A stretch of DNA of 64,000 nucleotides from Micromonospora siamensis (GCF_900090305.1 NZ_LT607751.1:2728001-2792000); one strand, 5' to 3'. Positions 1-9,066 are shown, counted from the stretch's first letter. The notes: generated from the letters alone by a model not told the origin. Translations and numbers: made by a program.

Positions 1-1083
1 CAGTGGTGGCGCCATCAGGTTGCCGATCTGCCGCCCGGTCTGGTGGGCGCCCTGGTACTGCCCCTGGGCCCACGGCGGCGGCAGGTCGAAGATCACCGCG
101 AAGGTCGCGCTGGCCAGCCAGAGCTCGCCGAGCACGTGCACCGTCGCCGCGGTGAGCACCAGCGTGACGACCAGCCAGTCCGGGCGGTGCGCGGTCAGCC
201 CGAACAGCACGCACGACGCGGCCACCACGAGGGCGCCCCGCCGGGCGACCGGGATCGCGTCGGTGGCCGTGCGGGCGCCCCGGGACGCCCAGACCTGGAG
301 CGTCACGCAGCCGACGGTGTTGACCAGCAGCGCGGCCGACACCAGCGTGACCGGAGCGGTGGTGGAGGCGACCAGCCACAGCGGCAGGGCCAGGCTCAGC
401 AGGGCGTTGTAGAGCGCCGCCACCAGCCCGTCCAGCACCGCGAAGGCGAGGAACGGCCGGTCCCGCAGGGCCACCATGGCCGGCCCGCCCGTCGGCGCGG
501 TGACCGGGTCGACGTCGGGGAGCCGGCGCACGATCCCGGCCGCCAGCAGGTAGGTCGCCGCGTTGCCGAACAGCACGACGAGGTAGCCGGCCCGGGTGTC
601 CAGGGCCAGCGGGACGCTGCCGGCCAGTGCGCCGAGTGCCACGCCGGCGTTGTTCGCCGAGCGGACGAAGGCCCTGGTGCGGACCCGGTCCGGCGGCGGC
701 ACGGCGCCCGCGATCAGCGCCCCGTTGGCCGCCTTCACGGTGGAGTCGGCGACCGCGAGCAGGCAGGCGAGCGGAACGAACGACCACAGCCCGTCGACCC
801 GGGTCAGCCCGGCGAAGCAGGCGGCGGAGACGAGCAGCGCCAGGATCTGTACCTGCTTCGGGCCTCGCCGGTCGGCGACGTGGCCCATCGGGGTGGTGAG
901 CACGACCCCGGCGAGGGCCGCGCAGCTCAGTCCGATCGCGACCTGGGCGGCGCCCAACCCGACCGAGCGGATGAGGAAGAGCGTGCCGGTGGCCAGGTAG
1001 GCGCCGTTGCCGAAGGTGTTGACCAGCGTCGCCGCCATCAGGATCCGCGGCGTGCCGGGTCGGGGGAGCAGCGAGCGGAGCAC
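1..1083 (-). CDS. MFS transporter, C-terminus cut by window edge
   Basis: Multi-pass inner-membrane transporter of the major facilitator superfamily. The frame is open from a GTG at 1083 to base 1, giving 361 codons; the C-terminus lies outside the window. Hydrophobic segments alternate with short polar loops, and a motif-A-like loop GHVADRRGPK sits at residues 67-76, between the second and third predicted helices, as is typical of MFS proteins. The substrate cannot be read from sequence; drug or metabolite export is the usual role of this size class. The start is chosen because a -35/-10 pair ends six bases upstream of the GTG, so the message would be leaderless, and no ribosome-binding site is visible. 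It is divergent from the ECF sigma factor gene. Confidence 0.85.
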   Translation of the reverse strand, partial: MLRSLLPRPGTPRILMAATLVNTFGNGAYLATGTLFLIRSVGLGAAQVAIGLSCAALAGVVLTTPMGHVADRRGPKQVQILALLVSAACFAGLTRVDGLWSFVPLACLLAVADSTVKAANGALIAGAVPPPDRVRTRAFVRSANNAGVALGALAGSVPLALDTRAGYLVVLFGNAATYLLAAGIVRRLPDVDPVTAPTGGPAMVALRDRPFLAFAVLDGLVAALYNALLSLALPLWLVASTTAPVTLVSAALLVNTVGCVTLQVWASRGARTATDAIPVARRGALVVAASCVLFGLTAHRPDWLVVTLVLTAATVHVLGELWLASATFAVIFDLPPPWAQGQYQGAHQTGRQIGNLMAPPL

Positions 1084-1089
1084 GTCCCG

Positions 1090-1118
1090 ATTTAACAGTA
1101 CGTACGTACGGTATGCAA
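1090..1118 (-). promoter_or_regulatory. Leaderless promoter with palindromic spacer for the MFS gene
   Basis: On the minus strand TTGCAT (1118-1113) and TTAAAT (1095-1090) are separated by exactly 17 bases and the -10 ends six bases before the GTG start. The spacer holds the perfect palindrome GTACGTACGTAC (1098-1109), the kind of site a TetR-type repressor often uses at an efflux gene. The regulator is not in the window. Confidence 0.6.
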
Positions 1119-1230
1119 TAGTCGCGGAGTTCTTCGCGCTGGGGGCGAAAATCCGGCGGGGCAGGCAACCGGCGCCGGGTGTCCCGCGTGACTAGGGGTA
1201 CGACAGGCCCGGAAGGGTCGGAGGGGGCAG

Positions 1231-1731
1231 ATGTTGTCACGCGAGGACAGCTTCGACGGTTTCTACCGGGCGAGCCGACAACGGCTCTACGACTGCGTGT
1301 ACGCACTCACCGGCAACGCGGCCGAGGCGCAGGACGCGGTGCACGAGGCGTACGCCCGGGCCTGGCAGCGCTGGTCGACCGTCGGCGAGTACGCCGACCC
1401 GGAGGCGTGGGTGCGCACGGTCGCCCGCCGGGTGGCGGTGAGCCGCTGGCGCCGGGCCCGCTCGGCGTGGACCGCCCACCGCCGGCACGGGCCGCCACCG
1501 GACGTGCCCGGACCCAACCCGGACGCCGTGGTGCTGACCGAGGCGCTGGCCCGGCTGCCGATCGCCCAGCGCACCGCGGTGGTGCTGCACCACCTGGTCG
1601 GACTGCCGGTGGCCGAGGTGGCCCGGGAGACCGGCGTGCCCGAGGGCACCGTCAAGGCTCGGCTGTCCCGGGGACGGCGGGCGCTGGCCAACCTGATCGA
1701 GGAGACCCCTACGGAGGCGCACCATGTCTGA
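1231..1731 (+). CDS. ECF sigma factor, SigE family (SigE70-type)
   Basis: Extracytoplasmic-function RNA polymerase sigma factor of 166 residues, a normal length. Region 2 lies at about residues 10-75 and starts with the DGFYRASRQRLYDCVYALTG stretch; region 4 at about 105-155 holds the helix-turn-helix with VAEVARETGVPEGTVKARLS. These are hallmarks of the actinobacterial SigE-family ECF group. The ATG is preceded by GGAGGGGG at a good distance. The stop overlaps the start of the next gene by eight bases, so the two are very likely co-translated, and the downstream membrane protein is the natural candidate for its partner or regulator. Confidence 0.88.
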   Translation: MLSREDSFDGFYRASRQRLYDCVYALTGNAAEAQDAVHEAYARAWQRWSTVGEYADPEAWVRTVARRVAVSRWRRARSAWTAHRRHGPPPDVPGPNPDAVVLTEALARLPIAQRTAVVLHHLVGLPVAEVARETGVPEGTVKARLSRGRRALANLIEETPTEAHHV

Positions 1732-2650
1732 CGGATTCGAGCGTGGCTTCGAGTCGCTGCGCGGACAGCAGCCACCCGCTCCGTTCGCGGACCCCTCGGC
1801 GGTGCGCCACCGCGGCCGGCAACGCACCCGGCACCAGGCGCTCGCCGCCGGCCTGGCCGTGGTCGCCGTGGCCGGGGCCGGCTTCGGTTGGGCCACGAAC
1901 GTCCGACCGGTCGGCAACCCGGTGGCCCCCGCCCCGGCGGCCACCTCGCCGACCGGGGCATCGCTGGCCCCCCGGCCCAGCCTCGCCCCCACCGTCTCTG
2001 GTGCGCCGGAGCCGAAGCCGAGCCAACCGTTCACCCCCTCGTCGGGCCCGGACACCGCCCCGGGCATGGACGCCCTGCTGCTCCGCCCGGACGACCTCGG
2101 CCCCGGTGACTGGCGGGAGCGCGTGCCGCAGGAGCCGTTCGAGGGCGACACCTGGCGGTGGGCGGACCTCTGCCCGGCCTACCGCAGCGCCGACTACCCG
2201 TCCCTCAAGCACCAGGCCGCCCTGGACTTCACCGGTTACGCCGCCGGCGAGAGCTACGTCTACGAGCACCTGCACCGGTACGCGGACGGCTGGGGCGAGC
2301 GGGCGTACAGCGACGTCATGGCCGTCCTCACCCGGTGCGGCGCCACGGTCGCGCCGCCGTCGTCGTCCCCGCCGCCACCGTCGGCCCGGCCCGGACAGCC
2401 GCGCACGACCACCTACACCATCCTGGCCAGCGGGCCGCTCGGGTCGACCGGCGGGGGCGAGGTGATCCTGGTCCGCGAGGAGAACTGGAGCTACGACGGC
2501 GACGTGCTGAGGAAGGAGCCGATGGTGACGTTCACCGCCGTGGTCCGGGTCGGCGACCGGGTGGCGACGCTGATGTTCTCGCCGGACCGCGACCAGGAGT
2601 ACGCCAACAGGGTGGTCAGGACGACGGCGACCCGGCTGACGGCGTCGTAG
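1724..2650 (+). CDS. Membrane-anchored protein paired with ECF sigma factor
   Basis: Protein of 308 residues with a short cytoplasmic N-terminus (residues 1-37), one predicted transmembrane helix at about 38-58, a Pro/Ala/Ser-rich linker to about 110, and an extracytoplasmic domain of about 190 residues containing two tryptophan-rich stretches. It overlaps the sigma factor gene by eight bases. The topology and context fit an anti-sigma or signal-input protein that holds or tunes the sigma factor, but I see no HxxxCxxC zinc anti-sigma motif in the N-terminus, so that role is inference. The outer domain is not one I can name. Confidence 0.7.
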   Translation: MSDGFERGFESLRGQQPPAPFADPSAVRHRGRQRTRHQALAAGLAVVAVAGAGFGWATNVRPVGNPVAPAPAATSPTGASLAPRPSLAPTVSGAPEPKPSQPFTPSSGPDTAPGMDALLLRPDDLGPGDWRERVPQEPFEGDTWRWADLCPAYRSADYPSLKHQAALDFTGYAAGESYVYEHLHRYADGWGERAYSDVMAVLTRCGATVAPPSSSPPPPSARPGQPRTTTYTILASGPLGSTGGGEVILVREENWSYDGDVLRKEPMVTFTAVVRVGDRVATLMFSPDRDQEYANRVVRTTATRLTAS

Positions 2651-2776
2651 CGGGACCGACGACCGGACCGGCGGTCGCTCGTTGAACGGTGGCAACCACC
2701 CCGCAGCGCCGGGTCGGGCCGCCGAGCCGCGGGCGGCCGCCGGACCGGCGCGGGCGCCTCTTCCCTGGAGGTCACC

Positions 2777-4144
2777 GTGTACCGACACCCCGCGCGCGTC
2801 TTCGCCCGCATCGGCGGCGACGGGCCCGCCCCGCCGCCCCGGACGGTCCTCGGCCGGGCCGTCGTCCTCGGCGCCAGCATGGCCGGTCTGCTGGCGGCCC
2901 GGGTCCTCGCCGACCACGCCGAGAGCGTGCTCATCCTGGACCGCGACGACCTTCCACCGGACGCGCGGCCCCGGGCCGGGGTGCCGCAGGGCACCCAGAT
3001 GCACGTGCTGCTGCCCGCCGGCCGGCAGCAGATCGAACGCTGGTTCCCCGGCTTCTCCCGGGAGGCGCTCGTCGAGGGGGCGGTGCTGGTCACCGCCGAG
3101 TCCCGCCGCACCTACCACGACGGGCGGCGCAAGGTCCGCGGCTCCGACGTGGACATGATCGCCGCCAGCCGCCCCTTCATCGAGGCGCTGCTCCGCCGGC
3201 ACGCCCTGGAGCTGCCGAACGTCACGCTCCGGCACGACCGGGCGACCGGCCTGGCGATCGGTGGCGGTGCGGTCACCGGGGTACGCCACGACGGCGGGAC
3301 GGTCCCCGCCGACTTCGTGGTGGACGCCACCGGCCGGTCCAGTCGGCTCGGCGACTGGCTGGAGCAGGCCGGCTGGGAACGCCCGCCGATGCGCCGGCTG
3401 GCCATCGGACTGAACTACGCCACGGCGCTGTTCCGGCGTACCGAGGAACACCCGGTCCCGAACGCCGTGCTGGCCGGGTGCAGCGCCGAGCGCGGCGGGG
3501 ACGTGGCCGGCGCCGGCCTGTCCGCGATCGAGGGCGACCGGTGGATCGTGATGCTCGGCGGCTACGGCCACTGCCGGCCCGGACGGGACCTGGACGACCT
3601 CCTGCGCCGCTGCCGGGAGGACTTCCCGCCGGAGTTCGGCCGGGTGGTACGCAACGAGCTGCTCGGCCCGGTCCGCACCTACCGGCAGGCCGACAGCCGG
3701 CGGCGGGACTTCCACCGGCTCGCCCGGCTGCCCGGTGGCCTGGTGGCCGTCGGAGACGCCGTCGCCTCGTTCAACCCGATCTACGGTCAGGGCATGTCGT
3801 CGGCAGGGTTGCACGCCTCCTGCCTGTCGGCGTACCTCCGCTCGGGCGCGGACCCCCGCCGCCCGGCCCGGGAGTTCTTCGCCCTGCAACGGGTGGTGGT
3901 GGACGCCGCGTGGGACATGTCCACCTCGGCCGACCTGGCCCGCCCGTCGGTCACCGCGCCCCGGCCGCGCGGCTACCGGCTGTCCCGCTGGGTGAGCAAC
4001 CAGATCGTCGCCGCCTCGGTCACCGACCCGACGATCGCCCGACGTTTCGACGCCGTGGTGGAGATGCGCAGCCATCCCCGCTCGCTGGCCAGCCCCGCGG
4101 TGCTGGCCCGCGCGGTCCGGGTCAACGCGATCCGGCCGCGCTGA
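2777..4144 (+). CDS. FAD-dependent oxidoreductase (aromatic hydroxylase-like)
   Basis: Flavoprotein of 455 residues. The N-terminal Rossmann motif is GASMAG at residues 32-37, followed by the ILDRD strand end that binds the ADP ribose; near residue 330 a VGDAVASFNPIYGQGMSSA block is the second FAD-contacting motif (GD...P) of the p-hydroxybenzoate hydroxylase fold. The substrate is unknown; relatives oxidise or halogenate aromatic and polyketide compounds, or reduce geranylgeranyl chains. It stands alone, 126 bases after the sigma-factor pair. The start is GTG, chosen because GGAGG lies six bases upstream. Confidence 0.8.
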   Translation: MYRHPARVFARIGGDGPAPPPRTVLGRAVVLGASMAGLLAARVLADHAESVLILDRDDLPPDARPRAGVPQGTQMHVLLPAGRQQIERWFPGFSREALVEGAVLVTAESRRTYHDGRRKVRGSDVDMIAASRPFIEALLRRHALELPNVTLRHDRATGLAIGGGAVTGVRHDGGTVPADFVVDATGRSSRLGDWLEQAGWERPPMRRLAIGLNYATALFRRTEEHPVPNAVLAGCSAERGGDVAGAGLSAIEGDRWIVMLGGYGHCRPGRDLDDLLRRCREDFPPEFGRVVRNELLGPVRTYRQADSRRRDFHRLARLPGGLVAVGDAVASFNPIYGQGMSSAGLHASCLSAYLRSGADPRRPAREFFALQRVVVDAAWDMSTSADLARPSVTAPRPRGYRLSRWVSNQIVAASVTDPTIARRFDAVVEMRSHPRSLASPAVLARAVRVNAIRPR

Positions 4145-4168
4145 CCGCGCCCTGTCCCACCCCACCGG

Positions 4169-4174
4169 TACGGT
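4169..4174 (+). promoter_or_regulatory. -10 element of leaderless promoter (MmcQ-like gene)
   Basis: TACGGT lies exactly six bases before the ATG at 4181, so transcription would begin at or next to the start codon. No ribosome-binding site is present. Confidence 0.5.
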
Positions 4175-4180
4175 CCCGGC

Positions 4181-4522
4181 ATGGTCACCGTCGCCGACGT
4201 ACGGGCCCTGGCGCTCACCCTGCCCCGCACCACCGAGCACCTGATCCGGGACCGGGTCAAGTTCCGGGTGGGGGCGATCGTGTACGTCGCCTTCTCCCGC
4301 GACGAGACCAGCATGGGCTTCGCCCATCCCCGGGAGGAGCGTGACGCGCTGGTCGACGCCGAGCCGGAGCTGTTCTTCCGGCCCGGCGCGGCGGACCTGC
4401 GCTTCAACTGGGTGTGCTGCCACCTCGACCGGCTCGACCACGACCGGATGACCGAGCTGGTCTGCGAGGCGTGGCGGATGGTCGTGCCGAAGTTCCTGGC
4501 CCGGCAGCGGCTCGGCGCCTGA
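4181..4522 (+). CDS. MmcQ/YjbR family protein
   Basis: Small protein of 113 residues with the CyaY-like fold expected of the MmcQ/YjbR family: an N-terminal helix (VTVADVRALALTLPRTTEH), the strand pair KFRVGAIVYVAF, and the conserved NWVCCHLDRLDHDRMTELVCEAW C-terminal part (residues about 75-100). Members are often annotated as DNA-binding, but the biochemical role is not settled. It is convergent with the methyltransferase gene, six bases away. The start is supported by the leaderless promoter. Confidence 0.8.
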   Translation: MVTVADVRALALTLPRTTEHLIRDRVKFRVGAIVYVAFSRDETSMGFAHPREERDALVDAEPELFFRPGAADLRFNWVCCHLDRLDHDRMTELVCEAWRMVVPKFLARQRLGA

Positions 4523-4528
4523 GGCGGG

Positions 4529-5353
4529 TCAGGGCTTGCGGGCCAGCCCCGCCCAGTAGTACGCGGCCCGCGGGTCGGCGGGCGGTTCCCCGTCCGGACG
4601 CCACGCCATCACCGGCGTGAGTCCCGGCTCGACGAACTCCCAGCCCTCGAAGAAGCGCTCGACCTCGCCCCGGCTCCGCGCCACCAGCGTCATGCCGGCC
4701 TGCCGAGCGGCGGCCACCGCCGCGCCCACGGCTTCCGGGTTGAAGTCCTGGGTGGGGTGGGTGATCGCCAGGTAGCTGCCCGACGGCAGCGCCTCGGTCA
4801 GCGCCCGCAGCGTGCCGGCCGGATCGTCCTCGTCGGCGATCAGCATCAGGATGGCGATCAGGGTGAGCGCCACCGGCTTCGTCAGGTCGAGGGTGTCGGT
4901 GAGCACGGGGTGCTCCAGGATGCTGCGCGGCTCGCGCAGGTCGGCGTCGACGTACGCGCTGCGCCCCTCCGGTGTGCTCACCATCAGCGCCCGCGAGTGG
5001 GCCAGCACCACCGGGTCGTTGTCGACGTACACCACCCGGGTTTCCGGGGCGATCGACTGGGCCACCTCGTGCAGGTTGGGTCGGGTGGGAATGCCCGCGC
5101 CGACGTCCAGGAACTGCCGGATGCCCTCCTCGGCGACCAGGTGGCGGGCCACCCGGTGCACGAACCGCCGGTTCTCCTTGGCCATCGCCGGAAGCGTCGG
5201 GATCGCCTCGGTCATCGCCGCGCCCATGGCCCGGTCGACCGCGAAGTTGTCCTTGCCGCCCAGCCAGAAGTCGTAGACCCGCGCCGAGTGCGGCACGGTG
5301 GCGTCCACGGCGGGTGCCTCCGACTCGCTGAGCTGCTGTCCGTCCTCGGTCAC
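4529..5353 (-). CDS. SAM-dependent methyltransferase, DUF574/SAV2177 family (copy 1)
   Basis: Predicted S-adenosylmethionine methyltransferase of 274 residues, a family abundant in actinomycetes and of unknown substrate. The family signature ARVYDFWLGGKDNF is at residues 24-37 and the SAM-binding loop FLDVGAGIPT at 81-90, with the acidic strand end VVYVDNDP about 25 residues later. The frame extends upstream to an ATG at 5488, but the GTG at 5353 is preferred because GGAGGGA sits seven bases before it and the extra residues look non-coding. A paralogue with the same architecture is at 10141-10986. Confidence 0.85.
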   Translation of the reverse strand: MTEDGQQLSESEAPAVDATVPHSARVYDFWLGGKDNFAVDRAMGAAMTEAIPTLPAMAKENRRFVHRVARHLVAEEGIRQFLDVGAGIPTRPNLHEVAQSIAPETRVVYVDNDPVVLAHSRALMVSTPEGRSAYVDADLREPRSILEHPVLTDTLDLTKPVALTLIAILMLIADEDDPAGTLRALTEALPSGSYLAITHPTQDFNPEAVGAAVAAARQAGMTLVARSRGEVERFFEGWEFVEPGLTPVMAWRPDGEPPADPRAAYYWAGLARKP

Positions 5354-5517
5354 GACACGCTCCCTCCGTCGGTGATCCACAGTAGACGAGGTCTGGCCTG
5401 CGTGGTGTCGCGGGACCGACCATCCAGATCGGATAGCCGCTATCGGTGTCGCCCGATGCCCCGGGGTACCCCACGTCGTCGCTGCCACGGAACGGGGGCG
5501 GCAGGAGGAGCTGACTC

Positions 5518-6246
5518 ATGGGGATCAGGACGATCGGAAGGACCGCGCTCGCTGTCACGCTGGCCGGTACCCTGCTGGCCGGCTGCGGCGGGAAGGGTAC
5601 GGGCACGGCGGCCGAGCCGAGCCCGAAGGAGAACGGTGTCGCCGCCCTCGCGCCCGAGGAGGCGCTGAAGCGGTCGACCGCGGCGCTGGAGAAGGCGGGG
5701 TCGTACCGCGTCAAGGGAGGCATGCAGGACGACGGCAGCGCGATCACCGTCGACCTGGCGGTGGCCGGCACGGATCTCGGCGGCACCATGACGATGGACG
5801 GCGGAAAGATCGACCTGCTCGCCGTCGGTGGTCAGAAGTATCTGCGGGCGGATGAGAAGTTCTGGGCCAAGGTGGTCGAGCCGAACGCGGCCGACGACGC
5901 CGCCAAGTTGTTCGGCGGCAAGTGGATGAAGGTGGACCCGGAGAACAAGACCGCAAGACTGTTCGACTTCGCCACCCCGCAGAAGCTGCTGAAGGCCGAC
6001 GCCCCGCTGACCAAGGGGGAGACCCGCGACGTCGACGGCCAGCCCGCCATCGGTTTGGTGGAGAGCGACAGCAATGGTGGCACCCTTTTCGTGGCCACCA
6101 CCGGTGAGCCGTACCCGGTGATGCTCACCAGCGGCAAGGACACCCAGGGGGAGATCCGGCTCAGCGACTTCGGCGCGACGTTCGACCAGATCAAGGCGCC
6201 CGCCGAGGCGGACGTCGTCGAGATGAAGGACCTGAAGCGCAAGTGA
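5518..6246 (+). CDS. LppX/LprAFG-like lipoprotein
   Basis: Exported lipoprotein of 242 residues. A positively charged N-terminus and hydrophobic stretch end in the lipobox LLAGC with the modified cysteine at residue 23. The mature part resembles the LppX_LprAFG family, whose mycobacterial members bind and carry lipids across the cell envelope; the alternating strands from residue 45 onward and the GG(M/T)MTMDGG segment fit that beta-sheet fold. The ligand is unknown. RBS GGAGGAG precedes the ATG. It is divergent from the DUF574 methyltransferase gene. Confidence 0.8.
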   Translation: MGIRTIGRTALAVTLAGTLLAGCGGKGTGTAAEPSPKENGVAALAPEEALKRSTAALEKAGSYRVKGGMQDDGSAITVDLAVAGTDLGGTMTMDGGKIDLLAVGGQKYLRADEKFWAKVVEPNAADDAAKLFGGKWMKVDPENKTARLFDFATPQKLLKADAPLTKGETRDVDGQPAIGLVESDSNGGTLFVATTGEPYPVMLTSGKDTQGEIRLSDFGATFDQIKAPAEADVVEMKDLKRK

Positions 6247-6266
6247 GCTGAGCGGCGCCCGGCCCG

Positions 6267-6285
6267 GCCCACCCCACCGGTGGGC
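6267..6285. terminator. Hairpin terminator between convergent genes
   Basis: GCCCACC and GGTGGGC form a seven-base-pair stem with a five-base loop in the 43-base gap between the lipoprotein and response regulator stops. It could serve both strands; no U-tract. Confidence 0.45.
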
Positions 6286-6289
6286 TGGG

Positions 6290-6934
6290 TCAGGCCCGGT
6301 TCTCCCAGCCCCAGGCCGCGATCTCCACCCGGTTGCGGGCCCCGAGCTTCGCCCCGATCGCCGCGAGGTGGCTCTTCACCGTGCTCAGCGAGATGAACAG
6401 CTCGGCGGCGATCTCCTGGTTGGTGCGGCCACGGGCCACCGCCCGGACCACCTCCCGCTCCCGCTCGGAGAGCGGCCGGGCCGGTGCCCGACCGCCGGTC
6501 CCGGCGGTCGCGGTGAACTGCCGCAGCAGCCGTACGGTCACCGTGGGGGAGACCAGGGCGTCGCCCGCGTACGCCGCCCGGACCGCCTCGACCAGCAGGG
6601 CCGGGCCGGCGTCCTTGAGGATGAACCCGACCGCCCCGCTGCGCAGCGGGCCGTGGACGTACTCGTCCAGGTCGAAGGTGGTCACCACGACCACCCGCAG
6701 CGGATGGACGGTGCCGGGGCCGGCCAGGGCGCGGGTCACCGCCAGCCCGTCCAGGCGGGGCATCCGGATGTCGACCAGGCAGACGTCCGGGCGCAGCCGG
6801 CGCGCCTGGGCGATCGCCTCCACCCCGTCCGGCGCCTCGGCCACCACCACGATGTCCGGCTGGTCCTCCAGGATCAGGCGCAGTCCACTGCGTACCATCG
6901 CCTGGTCGTCGGCGACCAGGACCCGGATGGTCAT
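6290..6934 (-). CDS. NarL/FixJ-family response regulator
   Basis: Two-component response regulator of 214 residues. The receiver domain has the acidic pair at residues 9-10, the phospho-acceptor D55 in VDIRMP, and the conserved lysine in FILKDAG; the C-terminal LuxR-type helix-turn-helix spans about 150-205 (LSEREREVV...ISLSTVKSHL). Its ATG overlaps the stop of the kinase gene by four bases (ATGA), so the two are translated together and form a cognate pair. The neighbouring divergent ABC exporter is the likely target. Confidence 0.93.
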   Translation of the reverse strand: MTIRVLVADDQAMVRSGLRLILEDQPDIVVVAEAPDGVEAIAQARRLRPDVCLVDIRMPRLDGLAVTRALAGPGTVHPLRVVVVTTFDLDEYVHGPLRSGAVGFILKDAGPALLVEAVRAAYAGDALVSPTVTVRLLRQFTATAGTGGRAPARPLSEREREVVRAVARGRTNQEIAAELFISLSTVKSHLAAIGAKLGARNRVEIAAWGWENRA

Positions 6935-8058
6935 CGCGGCGCCCGACCCGGCAGCGGCAGGGTGGCCGCCACCGACCAGCCGGCGCCCGGCCGCGGCCCG
7001 GCCCGCAGCGTGCCGCCGAGCGCCGTCACCCGCTCCCGCATGCCGACCAGGCCGTAGCCATCGCGCGCCGGACCGGCCGCCGGGGCGGCGTCGTCGGTGA
7101 CCTCGACGGTGACGACCGGCCCCTCCTCGGCGACCACCACCGACACCGACCGGGCCGCCGGTGCGTGCCGGGCCACGTTGGTCAGCGACTCCCGGACGAT
7201 CCGGTAGACGGTGCCGGTCACGTCGGGCGGCCAGGCCGGATCGGGCGGCGACTGCCGCAGCCGCACCACCCGGCCAGGCGCCTCGAAGCGAGCCACCAGG
7301 TCCCGCAGCGGTTCCGGCCCGGCGCTGCCGGGGCCGTCCCCAGGCTCGCGCAGGATGCCCACCACCCGGCGCATCGCGGCCAGCGCGTCCGAACCGGCGG
7401 CCTCGATGTCGGCCAGCGAGGTGGGCAGCCGGTCCGGGTCGCGGCGGGCCACCAGCGGCGCCACCTGGGCCTGGAGCACGATGCCGGTCAGGTGGTGGGC
7501 GGCCACGTCGTGCAGCTCCCGGGCCAGCTCCAGCCGCTCGGCGCGGCGTACCTGCTCGACCGTCTCCCGGCGGCGGTGGTCGGCGAGCCGGAACCCCAGG
7601 CCGCCGGCGAGCGCCGCCAACCAGCCGGCGCCGGCCAGCGTCGGGACCGGGGTGAGCCCGCCGGTCGCCGCGCTGCCGGCGGCGACCACCAGGCCCAGCG
7701 CCGCCACCGTGACCGCCGGCCGGGTCGGCAGCGTCCGTACCGCCGACCCCACCAGCACGGCCAGGCCCAGCACCGCCGCCGGACCGGGCTCGCGGGGCAG
7801 CCCGGCCGCCTCCGCCACCCCGACCGCGACCGCCGCGACGACGCCGCCGGCCACCGCCGTGCCGAACCGGTGCGCCCGCCGGGCCAGGGCGAGCCCGCAG
7901 ACGAGCACGCCGGCCACCAGGTCGACCACCCACCAGCCGGCGCCCCAGCTGGCCCGGATCGCCATGGCGGTGACGACGAGCGCCACGGCGAACACCACAC
8001 CCAGGCCGACCTCCACCGCGAGCGCGGCCCGACCGGCCGGCAGCCACCGATGTCCCAT
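6931..8058 (-). CDS. Sensor histidine kinase, HisKA_3 (NarL-type partner)
   Basis: Membrane histidine kinase of 375 residues. Four to six hydrophobic helices fill residues 12-155, then the HisKA_3 dimerisation helix carries the phospho-acceptor H183 in RELHD, and a compact HATPase_c domain follows with ESLTNVARHA as N-box and GYGLVGMRERV as G-box. There is no sizeable extracytoplasmic loop, so the kinase probably senses something in or at the membrane, as in the DesK and antibiotic-sensing groups. It is divergent from the ABC exporter at 8179-10061, a common arrangement for export-responsive systems. Confidence 0.92.
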   Translation of the reverse strand: MGHRWLPAGRAALAVEVGLGVVFAVALVVTAMAIRASWGAGWWVVDLVAGVLVCGLALARRAHRFGTAVAGGVVAAVAVGVAEAAGLPREPGPAAVLGLAVLVGSAVRTLPTRPAVTVAALGLVVAAGSAATGGLTPVPTLAGAGWLAALAGGLGFRLADHRRRETVEQVRRAERLELARELHDVAAHHLTGIVLQAQVAPLVARRDPDRLPTSLADIEAAGSDALAAMRRVVGILREPGDGPGSAGPEPLRDLVARFEAPGRVVRLRQSPPDPAWPPDVTGTVYRIVRESLTNVARHAPAARSVSVVVAEEGPVVTVEVTDDAAPAAGPARDGYGLVGMRERVTALGGTLRAGPRPGAGWSVAATLPLPGRAPR

Positions 8059-8178
8059 GGCTCCCAGGCTAGGAAGCCGGGCCGCCCGGGGTGAACCGGT
8101 CAAAAGTACGGTCACCGCGGCCGGCTTCCGTGCCGTGGGCCGATGCCCGGCCGCCCCGCGATCCGCAGGCTGAACGGC

Positions 8179-9066
8179 ATGCGAGACGACGAATCCCGTC
8201 CGGTGCTGCGCGCCGAACGGCTGACCAAGCGGTACCGGCGGCGCGTGGCGCTGGCCGACTGCGACCTGCACGTGCCACCGGGCCGGGTGATCGGGCTGGT
8301 CGGCCCGAACGGCGCCGGCAAGTCCACCCTGCTCCAGCTCGCCTGCGGCCTGATCCGGCCCAGCTCGGGCACCCTCACCGTGCTGGGTGCCCGGCCCGCC
8401 GCCGACGCCGCCCACCTGGCCCGGGTCGGCTTCGTCGCCCAGGACACCCCGGTGTACGCGGCCCTCACCGTCGCCGACCACCTGGCCATGGGCGCCCACC
8501 TCAACCCCCGTTGGGACACGGCGCTGGCGCGGCGCCGGGTCGAGCAGGTGGGGTTGCCGCCGGGGCAGCGCGCCGGCCGGCTCTCCGGCGGCCAGCGGGC
8601 CCAGCTCGCCCTGACCGTGGCCGCCGCGAAGCGGCCCGAGCTGCTGATCCTCGACGAGCCGGCGGCGGCGCTGGACCCGCTGGCCCGGACCGGCTTCCTG
8701 GACAACCTGGTGGACTTCGTCGGCGAGCTGGGCGCCAGCGCCATCCTGTCGTCGCATCTGCTCGCCGACGTCGAGCGGGTCTGCGACCACCTGATCGTCC
8801 TCGCCGACGCCCGGGTCCAGCTCGCCGGTGACGTGCGGGACCTGCTCGCCACCCACCACCGGGTGGTCGCCGGGCCCGCCGTGCTGGACCGGCTGCCCGC
8901 CAGGGTGACGGTGGTCCATCGGACCGAGGGCGCCGCCCTGGTCCGGTCGCCCGGTGCGTTGCCACCCGGCCCGTGGCGGGCCGAGACACCGGGGCTGGAG
9001 GAACTGGTCATGGGCTACCTGACCCGGGCCGCCGTCGAACCGCACCGGCAGGAGGTGACCCGATGA
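8179..9066 (+). CDS. ABC exporter ATP-binding protein
   Basis: ATPase subunit of 295 residues. Walker A GPNGAGKST is at residues 42-50, the signature LSGGQ at about 135-139, Walker B LLILDEPAAALDP at about 155-167 and the switch histidine in SSHLL about 30 residues later. The last 70 residues form a variable C-terminal extension typical of single-domain export ATPases. An upstream in-frame ATG at 8143 would add 12 residues; I prefer 8179 because the conserved fold begins there, though no strong ribosome-binding site supports either. The stop overlaps the permease start (ATGA). Confidence 0.88.
   Translation: MRDDESRPVLRAERLTKRYRRRVALADCDLHVPPGRVIGLVGPNGAGKSTLLQLACGLIRPSSGTLTVLGARPAADAAHLARVGFVAQDTPVYAALTVADHLAMGAHLNPRWDTALARRRVEQVGLPPGQRAGRLSGGQRAQLALTVAAAKRPELLILDEPAAALDPLARTGFLDNLVDFVGELGASAILSSHLLADVERVCDHLIVLADARVQLAGDVRDLLATHHRVVAGPAVLDRLPARVTVVHRTEGAALVRSPGALPPGPWRAETPGLEELVMGYLTRAAVEPHRQEVTR

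Noticed and set aside
1709..4441. Long minus-strand open frame of 910 codons
   Set aside because: It lies antisense to the sigma-partner and FAD oxidoreductase genes, has no domains and shows the Arg/Gly/Pro-rich content typical of shadow frames in GC-rich DNA.
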